Below, one piece after another: positions 51,501-59,887 of a stretch of 64,000 bases of DNA. The first letter of the stretch is position 1; every line of letters starts with the position of its first letter. The DNA comes from Pseudovibrio axinellae (lineage in GTDB: Bacteria; Pseudomonadota; Alphaproteobacteria; Rhizobiales; Stappiaceae). The stretch is taken from assembly GCF_900110875.1 (NCBI RefSeq), contig NZ_FOFM01000013.1:1-64000 (forward strand). The letters run 5' to 3'. The notes beneath the pieces are model-generated. The model searched no databases. It saw nothing but the letters and a program-made list of their open reading frames with translations, and was not told the origin of the DNA. Position numbers and translations under genes: made by a program.

Positions 51501-54500
51501 AGATCTGGAGAATCCTGCAACAGCGCTCACTGCTGCAAATAGTGAGACGCTTCTTACACTGCTCAATGCCGGTGTACGTGCACTGGTTGACGCTTATGGC
51601 GACAACCCAATGCTGATAAAGCTTGCGGGTCTGCTGGAGACAGCTGGCCTTGCAGTTCAGGTCGATGGCACGTTTGCCCTTAATGCACAGGCATGGCTGC
51701 AACTGACGGCAGCGCCAACCGAGTTTTTCAGCGCAGCTGGCACTTATTTGCTTGAGCAGAGCGAGCAGCGTGAAGACCTGGTCGACCTCCTGACTTCCGC
51801 CTCCGGTTTGAAGCTGCCAGATGTACCGGAAGAACTTCTTGCTGTTCTGGCTGCTTTGGGCTTAACGACCTCGCAAAGCTCCGGCTACTTGCCAGTTCCC
51901 AATGCAATCCTGGCTTTGGTTTCAAACCCTGCCAAGTTTTTGCCCACCCAACTCGCCGCTCTCATGTCCAGCGAAACAAAACGAGCCGCGCTTGCTTCAG
52001 CTTTTGGTCAGTCGAAGGCAACGGCCAGCTTCGGGCCGGTGAGCCTAAGCGTTCTCAACGCCAATGACTTTATGATTGAGCTTGCAAACCCGATCATGTT
52101 CGGGTCTTCGCTGAAGTTGGGCGGGGCCCTGAGCTTTAACCTGACTGATAAGACATTGGCGGCATCCCTCAATCTGGACGCAGACCAGATCGAAAGTGGA
52201 ATTGGCCTATCGCTTGCCAGCGCAGACTTTAACACCCCTGAATTTTCAGCGGCCATCCGCCTTGGCTCCGCTGAGGGCACTTTTCAGCCAGCTCAGGTTC
52301 GCCTTTACCCCTTCAGCGCACAGGACTTCCTGCAAGACCTGGAACAAACAGTCCCGGCGATGTTGCTGGGTCGCATTGTTGCCGATGCACTGGGCGCAAC
52401 GCTTGCGGACCACCCCGTTGCAATTGGTGTGGCGACAGCATTAGGGCTTACCAGCACCGGTTCGGATGGACAAACCAATTTGCACCTGCCGCTGCAATTC
52501 ATTGACCACCCAGCTGACTGGTTGCTTGAAAAAACGCTAATGGGTGTTGATGGTGCGTTGAGCATTGAGGGCCTGAGCCAGCTGTTCTCACAGCTGCCGT
52601 CTGAGGGCACTGCGGGCTCCGGTGTCTATCTACTCTCGCAAGACAACAGTATCACCGTGGCCGGGTTGCCTTACAACCTTGAGCTGGTGTTTACAGCAGA
52701 TGTTGATGCGAACCGCTTTACGATCTCCCCTCGCCTGAACGAAACACTTCAGCTTTCATCCAACCTGTCCATTTCAGCACTCAACTTCGGACTGGCGCTA
52801 ACGCCAGACCTTATACCTGTACCCACGGCTCAGATTGCGTTCAGCGGTTCCATTTCTGACAACACGCCAAAATTTGAGCTAAGCGCTGCCTACGACAATA
52901 CTTTCAGCTTGTCAGTAGGGCAGGTCGATGGCCCAACCTTAGATCTGATTCCGTTCACCGGCTGGTTGGAATTTGCAAAGGACGTGGCAGCACAGGCTGC
53001 TCAAAAACTGATTTCAGAGGCCGCAACGCAACTGCTGGATAACCTGAAAACGGAGGGCGCCGCCGAGTTTGTTGGCAAATTGCAAACGGCAGCGCAGGAT
53101 CTGGACGTTCCTGAGCTTGTTGAAGAACTTACAAATGCTGCGCTTGAAGTTGATGGCGGACAGTCACTGGAAGACATTGCGATTGACTGGGTCAAGCAGC
53201 GCCTCACAAGCGCTAATGCCACCAATACCGCGCAGGCCGTCGTTGCCTTGCTCGCGGACGAGGTTGATGGCATCACCTCAAAGGATGGGCTTGTCTCCTA
53301 TCAACCCGTTTCAAGTATTCCTTTGGTTATCTCGTTTGGCATTGAAGACAGCATCGCAGGGTTGTGGGCCCGTATGCAGTTCGACGCAGGTTCGGGGATC
53401 CGGTTTGACCTGACAAAAACAGGCATCGGTTATCCAATTGCAAGCGGCGGTAATATTCAGTTTGACCTTGGTCTGAGTGTTGAAGCAGACCTGTTTGGTG
53501 AAACAGGACCGCGTATCAGTGCGGACTGGTCTAACAGCGCTGGTTTCTCTCTGCTCTTCAATCCTCTCGGAACAGGCGGCGCCTATGCAATATACGATGC
53601 ACAACTCCTGCCCGTGCCGTTTCCCGGAACTGATGGAACAGCTGGAGGGGGCCTTGAGGCATGGTTAGAAGATCTGGCTTTGCATGTACTTCCCCGGTAT
53701 GCCGCACTCGGACTCTTAAATGCCAGTGTCAGCAAGGCGTGGCTTGACCAGAAACTCTTGAGTGGGAAAATTCCGGCACCTGGTACCATCTTAACGTCCA
53801 TTGGCCTGATTACAGAGCAAGACGGTGTCTTTATGCCTGCTTCACCGCAAGCCCTCGCGGGAAAGACAGTCAGTAACGTTTTGGCAGCTCTAATCAACGC
53901 TATCCTGAGTGATTTGACGGCGGACAGCCCACTGACGCTCGTCTCGTTGCCCGACAATGGCAAACTCCAGATCAGCTCAAGCACGAACGAGGCATCAAAG
54001 GCTTTTGAGAGCACGCCGGACTATACGCTGTCATTGGTGGTGCCAAGTATCGCCATCAAAAATAGCGGCTTTGCGCTTCAGCTGGGAAATGCGCAGTCAG
54101 GCGACTGGATCAAGCAGGCCGGAAAATCGGGAACAGGTGACTATGTACCGGGTCTATCGGTTTCCATAAGCGTGCCTGAAAGTGGACCGGACTTTGAACA
54201 CCTCCGGTTTTCGGCGGCCTATATTGGCGTTTCGCTGGAAGGAAAGAACGGCAAGCCACTGATCGACTTATCCCGCTTCTCGCTGGAGGGTGTGACCGCT
54301 CAAGGTCTGTTGTCCTTGGAATTTGGTGATGGCGACCCGGTTAAGAGCTACGGCGCTGGTGGTGATCTGTCAAACATCGCCTTTGCCCTCAGCCCCGGTT
54401 CAGTGACCGGAACTGGCGCAAACCCGGTTGCCCAAAACCTGTTGGGATCTTCTTCCTCCGACGCGAAGGGAACCAAACCTGCTGTGAACCCGGCGTTTGA

Positions 54501-57500
54501 TGCGACCCTTGGCTGGATTTCTGACGGTACATTTGGAGCGGCATTGGAGCAAGACGGCAAGCCGGTCTCAGAAATTTACCTGCCAGTGCAGCGCAGCTTC
54601 GGCCCGCTGCAAGTTAATGGCATCGGAGCAGACTGGCATTCATCAAAGAAGCAGCTGGGGATGTTGTTTGACGGAGGTATCCAGACCACCGCAGTGACAT
54701 TAGAGGTCATCGGCCTTGATGTAAGTGTGCCAATTACCGACCCCACCGACTTTGACGGCTACGGGCTGGACCTTTCTGGTCTGGCACTGGCTTTTAAGGG
54801 CGGCACTGTCTCCTTGTCTGGTGACCTGCTTAAGCAAACGAGCGACACAGCAATCAGTTATGATGGCGAGATTAACGCCTCTACCAGCCTTTTGGGGCTA
54901 ACAGCTGTTGGCTCATATGCCTTGATGCCTGCCAACCCAGGCGAAGGGGAAACGCAGACGACCTCCATGTTTATCTTTGGTGATGTACGTCTCGGGGGAG
55001 CGCTGGGTGGTCCGCCTGCATTCTCAATTCAAGGCTTTGCTGGTGGGTTTTCGATCAATCGCGGCCTGACGCTGCCTGACGTGAGCCAGGTGGACAGCTT
55101 CCCGCTCATTCAGGCGGTATCAGACCCAACCTTTATTGCTGAAGGCAGCTCTCCCTCTCAGGTGCTGGCAAAGTTTGATAAGGTTATTCCCCCGCAAATC
55201 GGCAATTATTGGGGTGCTGCCGGCCTCAATGTTTCCAGCTTCGAGCTGGTAAACACATTTGCAATGCTGATCGCCAACTTTGGAGCAAGTTTCTCCTTTG
55301 ATGCAATTGGTCTGGCAAAGGCCACAATGCCGCCTGACGTTTCACTTGATAAGGCTCTCGCTTATATCGAACTTGGCGTAACAATGAGTTTTGAGCCGAG
55401 TGAAGGCGAGTTTGCACTCACTGGACAACTCTCGCCAAGCTCGTTCATTCTGTCTCACAATTGTCATTTGACCGGTGGCTTTGCGGTCAGAGCGTGGTTT
55501 GGCGATAACGAGAACGCTGGCGATTTTGTGATAACGCTTGGGGGGTACTCTCCTGCCTTCAAGGCGCCAGATTATTACCCTGCTGTCCCGCGTGTCGGTT
55601 TTGACTGGCGTATCAACAGCGATACATCTATCAGCGGCGGCACCTACTTCGCCCTGACACCCAGCGCAATCATGGCAGGCGCAGACCTGAGCGCACAGTT
55701 CCGCTCCGGTAAACTTCACGCCTGGTTTGATGCTGGCGCTGACTTCCTGATCAGCTGGGCACCCTTCTACTATGACATTGATGTGCATGTTGATGTGGGC
55801 GTTTCCTACACCATTGACTACTGGATAGGCTCCTCTACTTTCTCAGCCTCGCTTGGTGCCGGGTTGCATTTGTTTGGCCCTCAGACAGGTGGTTCAGTCT
55901 ATGTGGACTGGTACATCATCTCGTTCTCAATTCCATTCGGCGATGGCGGATCAAACCGTACCTCAGGGCTGACCTGGCCAGCATTTGCCCAGAAGTTCTT
56001 GCCAAAGAACAAACAAAGGAATGACGAGATTGTTCCGCTTATAGCCGCTGTTCAATCTGGCCAGGTAACAGGTGCTGCGGCCAATACCGTTCAGGCAAAG
56101 ACGGTGGAGTTTAAGGTTACCTCCTCAATCCCAGCTACACAGGCCACCTTTACCAATACGACAGAACATTTTGAAAGCGGCGGCGCTATCGGAGTAAAGC
56201 CAGTTGGATGGAAGGACAATTTAGACACAGAACTTACAGTCTCAATCACCGCAGCTGACGAGGCCAACGACATTTCAGGCTTTGTTGTGGAGCCCATCAA
56301 TAACGGCGTGCCAGCAGCCTTGTGGTCGCAGGGAAGTTCGGTTGCTGGTTCCTCTGAGGAAGCGGCTGTCGTCAAAGACGCGATTGTTGGTCTGAAAATC
56401 TCAACGGCTCCAACCAGCCCTAGCGGTGAGATTGGTCCCATTACTATGAGCACGGTCTACACCCCAACATGTGCTCAAAGCACCCACGCCACCTTACCGT
56501 TTGCAACGATCGCGCAAATTCCCGCTGATGCTCCAGAACCGCAGGAAAACGCGTTTTCTGTGATCCAGACAACCATTGCCTCAGAAGGTGTTGAGCAAAT
56601 TCGCAAAGCAATGGGCGAGGCCCTTAACGATGTAATGTTGAGCGCCATCGACACGCCTGATATGAGCGTGATGAAAGAGTATGCCGATCAAATCCTGATC
56701 GCCCCACCTCAGCTTGCGCAAGTCGGGACTTATGTAAACACACCACCTGCCGCGTCCAGCAGTCCCCCTGCAATCAGCCAGCCGACTGACAAGGATGCAG
56801 CTGCAGCAGAGCGTTTTTCGGTCAGGAAACCCGGCAGGGTCTCTCTGATCGGGTACGGACGACTTCGCGCAATGAGAGGGTTTACCGAGGCTCGCAATGG
56901 CCTTCCCTCCCGCCAGCGCACACGGTGGTTCTGGCATAACTTGTCTTCATACCACTTTGGCGAGCCAAACGTGATCGCAGAGCCAGGACGTGCCTTCCTC
57001 TTTGAGGCAGCCCGGAGTTCTGTGCCATTGCTCCTTGATATCAGCAATGTGCGCAGCCTTGACCTTCGCGTTATTGCTCTGGACCGCGCAGGGCGCATCC
57101 TCAGCCATACAGTGACGCAAGAAGAACGACTGGTCCTTCCAGCACGCACGCATCGCATTGCAGTTTTCTGCGAGCCGGTCAGCAGCACACGTTCCTTCCA
57201 ACTCAAAGGATGGCTGAGCGACCAAAAACTGATGCTAGTTGGTGATGGCCGTCTTGTTGGTGAAGGCTGCACGGTCTTCACACGCGGTGCTCTTGAGCAG
57301 ATGAGCCGCTTTAAGCCCGGCCCTAACTGCATGGAAAATATAGTTGCGGCAGATGTGCTGGAGCATGTGAATGGCACACGGGTCAACGGCACGGTTGAAA
57401 CGCTCTTCAAGAGCGAAGCTCGGACGATTGCCGTGGTGGTGACCCACTCTGACGACGCTCCCACCGATATCCTGCTGAAACGGGGAGAACGTGCAGGCGG

Positions 57501-57759
57501 GTGGCATGCAGCTGAGCCTGTGCAATCCCTCAAGCTCGGAGGCTCTGAAGTCCTGTTTTTTGAGGGAGCAAGAGGCCAACCTGTGCACGTGCTTACGTCA
57601 GCCTCACATGAGGTGCAAGGCGTGTTTGCAAGCGCTCTGCCCCCTTCACAGCTCAAAGCCACATGGAAGAGACAGGTGCTTGGAACCTTTGCCGCCCCCG
57701 CCACGCACAACCCGCTTCGCGCATTCGCGAAGATCAACCTGTCACGCGATGAGCGTTAG
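48571..57759 (+). CDS. giant modular protein (about 3062 aa), DUF6603-like C-terminal region
   Basis: I cannot assign a function. No signal peptide or membrane segment is visible. Roughly residues 1-1700 repeat a module of about 245 residues: a Leu/Ala-rich helical part (e.g. DPLGALQSWYYAVL, HPADWLLEKTLMGV), a GPYL(V/I)P-type turn, and beta-strands with alternating hydrophobic residues. Turns fall near 48880, 49577, 50372, 51142, 51880 and 52618. Residues about 2150-2450 hold GFAGGFSINRGLTLP, VITLGGYSPAFK and FALTPSAIMAGADL, which I associate from memory with DUF6603. The last 370 residues are a separate, Arg-rich domain. The GTG start is preferred over a TTG at 48538 because GAGGACAGGG precedes it. 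First gene of a three-gene operon. Confidence 0.75.
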   Translation: MSIIINRQDLDAATLELAVLAGLLIPKNANSEDYTLTEDWFSDPVSHLAQGLKSSGTNLPALIKELIGSRSGSTLNIPSSSAGSLGTWYPLLEEDDAEALSAGSGPYLISRASQGGGQTYGLGFQIVQNISEDLQARLWGILPILLVDGTPQVALSDPNESLLLGVELVSATGPLVNIAGFSLDGVRMSVAMAPAQTTGSPVDVSLEIVKLKTPGEEQASDVNLSDLQAASNEEVMGAVRGLLVAALAQIVPADSPEISLLFPAIGFGGSVAGNGDVPAIDWLSLLENSDDLAKPFIDWLQIIASDTSVLKAWGAALSGLATGAIPNVQGEGTEVAPYQFLLKTIGTAGTLYLTLETATDSDGTTHLLPGLSFQADAVVLGSSSAQLVPSASLTFVDLGFSDGALAIAPAPLIAQLTLENKVQGSPLVSAMYEEKVFSIGSLDLGLELTPSGDTVNLLPKFEFVAVEIAGSSHASLNLLQPEKVASVVAGDLASVISQKLQSLLGTQTGSPGFALSVLLGLAAPTTSGFTQALTPPLSPSAFASNITDPLGALQSWYYAVLSADEPVAGALPAQWIAQMVATLMVSGSSTVASSSAAGTPDDPWLFPLLGSQAKVYLKAYRQNEDLILGLQVGVDFQLTKDTALDLSLGADLLTLETSSTSAQLTGARTFSALDLKIALPDGVSTGTSTGTSLSIDSAAAQVGWSSQDSFSWQISVAKSELKDGNTVVATGSDLIFAKGESWADKLSGAGTDTFAPLLLGITGLALLRSGTRAGVLLDGWFGLLGGDISKNLPQGISWPDDMPRLGSDVLTTPLEAINTQFNSLFSHSLQAQAALSLLGWALGSDSIAPVISAPSNGGPYLVPLPTSTGIELAIWDKEQAGDGVVIGLNRAFSPDLAGDVDISVNVSAELFSSATSSEEHTPSVTIVTDLTGKSGELVKDTLRSAEVGLTLLLTSDGPAMAPILSVTPTNSSTQIKIDLENPATALTAANSETLLTLLNAGVRALVDAYGDNPMLIKLAGLLETAGLAVQVDGTFALNAQAWLQLTAAPTEFFSAAGTYLLEQSEQREDLVDLLTSASGLKLPDVPEELLAVLAALGLTTSQSSGYLPVPNAILALVSNPAKFLPTQLAALMSSETKRAALASAFGQSKATASFGPVSLSVLNANDFMIELANPIMFGSSLKLGGALSFNLTDKTLAASLNLDADQIESGIGLSLASADFNTPEFSAAIRLGSAEGTFQPAQVRLYPFSAQDFLQDLEQTVPAMLLGRIVADALGATLADHPVAIGVATALGLTSTGSDGQTNLHLPLQFIDHPADWLLEKTLMGVDGALSIEGLSQLFSQLPSEGTAGSGVYLLSQDNSITVAGLPYNLELVFTADVDANRFTISPRLNETLQLSSNLSISALNFGLALTPDLIPVPTAQIAFSGSISDNTPKFELSAAYDNTFSLSVGQVDGPTLDLIPFTGWLEFAKDVAAQAAQKLISEAATQLLDNLKTEGAAEFVGKLQTAAQDLDVPELVEELTNAALEVDGGQSLEDIAIDWVKQRLTSANATNTAQAVVALLADEVDGITSKDGLVSYQPVSSIPLVISFGIEDSIAGLWARMQFDAGSGIRFDLTKTGIGYPIASGGNIQFDLGLSVEADLFGETGPRISADWSNSAGFSLLFNPLGTGGAYAIYDAQLLPVPFPGTDGTAGGGLEAWLEDLALHVLPRYAALGLLNASVSKAWLDQKLLSGKIPAPGTILTSIGLITEQDGVFMPASPQALAGKTVSNVLAALINAILSDLTADSPLTLVSLPDNGKLQISSSTNEASKAFESTPDYTLSLVVPSIAIKNSGFALQLGNAQSGDWIKQAGKSGTGDYVPGLSVSISVPESGPDFEHLRFSAAYIGVSLEGKNGKPLIDLSRFSLEGVTAQGLLSLEFGDGDPVKSYGAGGDLSNIAFALSPGSVTGTGANPVAQNLLGSSSSDAKGTKPAVNPAFDATLGWISDGTFGAALEQDGKPVSEIYLPVQRSFGPLQVNGIGADWHSSKKQLGMLFDGGIQTTAVTLEVIGLDVSVPITDPTDFDGYGLDLSGLALAFKGGTVSLSGDLLKQTSDTAISYDGEINASTSLLGLTAVGSYALMPANPGEGETQTTSMFIFGDVRLGGALGGPPAFSIQGFAGGFSINRGLTLPDVSQVDSFPLIQAVSDPTFIAEGSSPSQVLAKFDKVIPPQIGNYWGAAGLNVSSFELVNTFAMLIANFGASFSFDAIGLAKATMPPDVSLDKALAYIELGVTMSFEPSEGEFALTGQLSPSSFILSHNCHLTGGFAVRAWFGDNENAGDFVITLGGYSPAFKAPDYYPAVPRVGFDWRINSDTSISGGTYFALTPSAIMAGADLSAQFRSGKLHAWFDAGADFLISWAPFYYDIDVHVDVGVSYTIDYWIGSSTFSASLGAGLHLFGPQTGGSVYVDWYIISFSIPFGDGGSNRTSGLTWPAFAQKFLPKNKQRNDEIVPLIAAVQSGQVTGAAANTVQAKTVEFKVTSSIPATQATFTNTTEHFESGGAIGVKPVGWKDNLDTELTVSITAADEANDISGFVVEPINNGVPAALWSQGSSVAGSSEEAAVVKDAIVGLKISTAPTSPSGEIGPITMSTVYTPTCAQSTHATLPFATIAQIPADAPEPQENAFSVIQTTIASEGVEQIRKAMGEALNDVMLSAIDTPDMSVMKEYADQILIAPPQLAQVGTYVNTPPAASSSPPAISQPTDKDAAAAERFSVRKPGRVSLIGYGRLRAMRGFTEARNGLPSRQRTRWFWHNLSSYHFGEPNVIAEPGRAFLFEAARSSVPLLLDISNVRSLDLRVIALDRAGRILSHTVTQEERLVLPARTHRIAVFCEPVSSTRSFQLKGWLSDQKLMLVGDGRLVGEGCTVFTRGALEQMSRFKPGPNCMENIVAADVLEHVNGTRVNGTVETLFKSEARTIAVVVTHSDDAPTDILLKRGERAGGWHAAEPVQSLKLGGSEVLFFEGARGQPVHVLTSASHEVQGVFASALPPSQLKATWKRQVLGTFAAPATHNPLRAFAKINLSRDER

Positions 57760-57787
57760 GCCTTAGATGAGAAGAAGGATAAATCTT

Positions 57788-59887
57788 ATGCAAGAACAAG
57801 CTTCTGGTAACTCTACCGGCCTGACTGCTGGACAAATTGAAATCTTCGACAAGGATAGCCCTGCGCTCCCGTCAGGATCCTATGTGTTGTCGGTTCAGCA
57901 AAGCGTTTCACACGATGGAACCTGCGCGATTTCACCATCAGATGGTGATCAATGTGCGCCCTATGAGACCTCCCTCGACTTCGCTGTTGAGGGCCCTAAA
58001 TTATCGATGGGCACGGATCAGGTGATGGAGGTATTCCCGCCCTCGCGGTCTCCGGGCGCATGGCAAGAAACACTGCCATATATTAGTTTAGCTTCGCCCT
58101 CTATTCCCTGGGAAAGTACGATTGCAATCCCTCAAAGTAGCACGAACGGGGACACTGCGCCGTGGCTGGCGCTGGTCGTGCTGACGCAAGAAGAGCTTGG
58201 CAACCTTGCACAGCCAGTGCACACGATCACCGTTGGCGACCTCATTTCACCCAGTTCCCAAAACGTTCTGGCACCCGTTATATCGCCTTCGCCAACCACG
58301 CAGGAGCGCGCTGAGAAAATCAGCAGCCTGGATATTCCAGCAGCGGTGTTCACTGCAAATATGCCCTCTGCCGCAGACATGAAGCTTCTGGCCCATGTGC
58401 GCAGAACCAGTAAGGACGATGGCACACAAACGTCAGAGACTGGGACCGATACCTATTCAATTATCATGGCTAACCGCCTGCCTCAGCCAGCAAAGAACAA
58501 CTTTGCTTTCTTGATCAGCCTTGAAGGGCTGGGAGACTACTTGCCCGGCGGCTCCAAGAGTATTCCTGAGGATAAGACGTCTGTTCGCGTCGCGGTTTTG
58601 TATTCATGGCAGCTTGGAACCGTGACAGAAGAGAGCGATTTCTGCTCTGACTTCCAAAGGCTTGCTGAAGGTGACAACACCAGTATGCTTAAACTGCCTC
58701 AAAAGATTGAGGGTCAGGTAGGCACTGTACTGGAGCTCGGCTATGTGCCGCTCACATGGCACATGCGCTCTGGGGAAACCATGACCGGTTGGTATCGCGG
58801 CCCGTTTACACCCGTTGCGACCAAAGAGGACCTTATTCAACCACCAAAAGACAGCGCTATTTTACCTGCCGTTTTACACAGTGACCAACTTCTGCGTTAT
58901 GACCAGTCGACAGGGACATTCGATGTCTCTTATGCGGCAGCTTTTGAGGTCGGGCGGCTGCTTGCTTTATCAACGCCGTCCTATCTGACGCAGATTTCAG
59001 GGTGGCGCGCAGATGCCATTACCGAAGCTCTAAAATCCACTGGAAACCTCTATCATGATGCCCGCGCTTTATTGAGCGAAGGGCAGGCAGCGTCCTCTCA
59101 GGAGCCACCAGTGAGCATACAAAACTGGCTTGCAAGACAAGCACAGCTTACAGGGTTGCCATTTTCCTACCTTGTGCCCAGTGCTGATTTGCTCATGACT
59201 GAAAGCCTTCGGTTCTTCATCCTAGACCAAAACTGGATTTACTACTTCCTTATGGGCGCTCTCAGCGTTGGAATTTTGGAGGACAGCTCCCTTGCGCATC
59301 ATCAGGGGAGCGCCCACTCAGCTGTTACAAAAGCTATGAAGAGTGCCAATAACGGCGAAGGCTGGGTTGAACCAATCACCGGTTATCTTCTGCGGTCCAG
59401 CCTTGTCACTGACTTTCCAAAGATGACTGTTTCAGCTAGGGCAGTTGATGGGAATGCGCTCGTATGTTTGCAAAAACAGAACCTTTCCAGCGCGGTCACA
59501 TTTGGCCTCTTTTATGGCGTGCCGGAGACTGTCAGCTTCACTCAGCCAGAGCAACACCAGCAGTTTGGCGTTTATGTTCAAGGCAGTGGCTACGTGATCC
59601 CAGCCCGGTATATTTCAGGCGCAAAAACTGGATCAAAAATCCCCAGTGACGGTTCTGGGGACGCGAGCGTACAAGTTGCAATGCGTGCGCACAGTAACGG
59701 CGTTTTGGATGTCAGCGCGACAGCCCAAAGCCTTGCGGCAATCGTCTCCGCCAATGATGATTACCTTCAGGCTTCCGGGGCTTTGAGCTCAGGTCAGTTT
59801 GCCGTGCAAATGATCAAACCGGCTGGTCAGTTTTCCTTCAGCTGGTCCCCAACCTCACAAGACAACAACACTGGAGAAGCAGCATGA
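57788..59887 (+). CDS. large protein of unknown function (699 aa), second gene of giant operon
   Basis: Family not named. The first 200 residues are Ser/Thr/Pro-rich with several beta segments. A long middle part contains WHMRSGETMTGWYRGPF. A stretch near 500 reads LMTESLRFFILDQNWIYYFL followed by MGALSVGI. Near 550-570 comes GYLLRSSLVTDFPKMTV, and an all-beta C-terminus ends before residue 699. I recall similar motif combinations in large uncharacterised proteins of other bacteria but know no function. The ATG at 57788 has AAGAAGGAT seven bases upstream; the ATG at 57767 is less likely. It overlaps the next gene by ATGA, so stoichiometric synthesis is probable. Confidence 0.7.
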   Translation: MQEQASGNSTGLTAGQIEIFDKDSPALPSGSYVLSVQQSVSHDGTCAISPSDGDQCAPYETSLDFAVEGPKLSMGTDQVMEVFPPSRSPGAWQETLPYISLASPSIPWESTIAIPQSSTNGDTAPWLALVVLTQEELGNLAQPVHTITVGDLISPSSQNVLAPVISPSPTTQERAEKISSLDIPAAVFTANMPSAADMKLLAHVRRTSKDDGTQTSETGTDTYSIIMANRLPQPAKNNFAFLISLEGLGDYLPGGSKSIPEDKTSVRVAVLYSWQLGTVTEESDFCSDFQRLAEGDNTSMLKLPQKIEGQVGTVLELGYVPLTWHMRSGETMTGWYRGPFTPVATKEDLIQPPKDSAILPAVLHSDQLLRYDQSTGTFDVSYAAAFEVGRLLALSTPSYLTQISGWRADAITEALKSTGNLYHDARALLSEGQAASSQEPPVSIQNWLARQAQLTGLPFSYLVPSADLLMTESLRFFILDQNWIYYFLMGALSVGILEDSSLAHHQGSAHSAVTKAMKSANNGEGWVEPITGYLLRSSLVTDFPKMTVSARAVDGNALVCLQKQNLSSAVTFGLFYGVPETVSFTQPEQHQQFGVYVQGSGYVIPARYISGAKTGSKIPSDGSGDASVQVAMRAHSNGVLDVSATAQSLAAIVSANDDYLQASGALSSGQFAVQMIKPAGQFSFSWSPTSQDNNTGEAA

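Noticed and set aside
48571-57759. Secreted RTX-type or autotransporter adhesin
   Set aside because: No signal peptide, no nonapeptide GGXGXD repeats and no C-terminal beta-barrel are visible despite the size and repeats.
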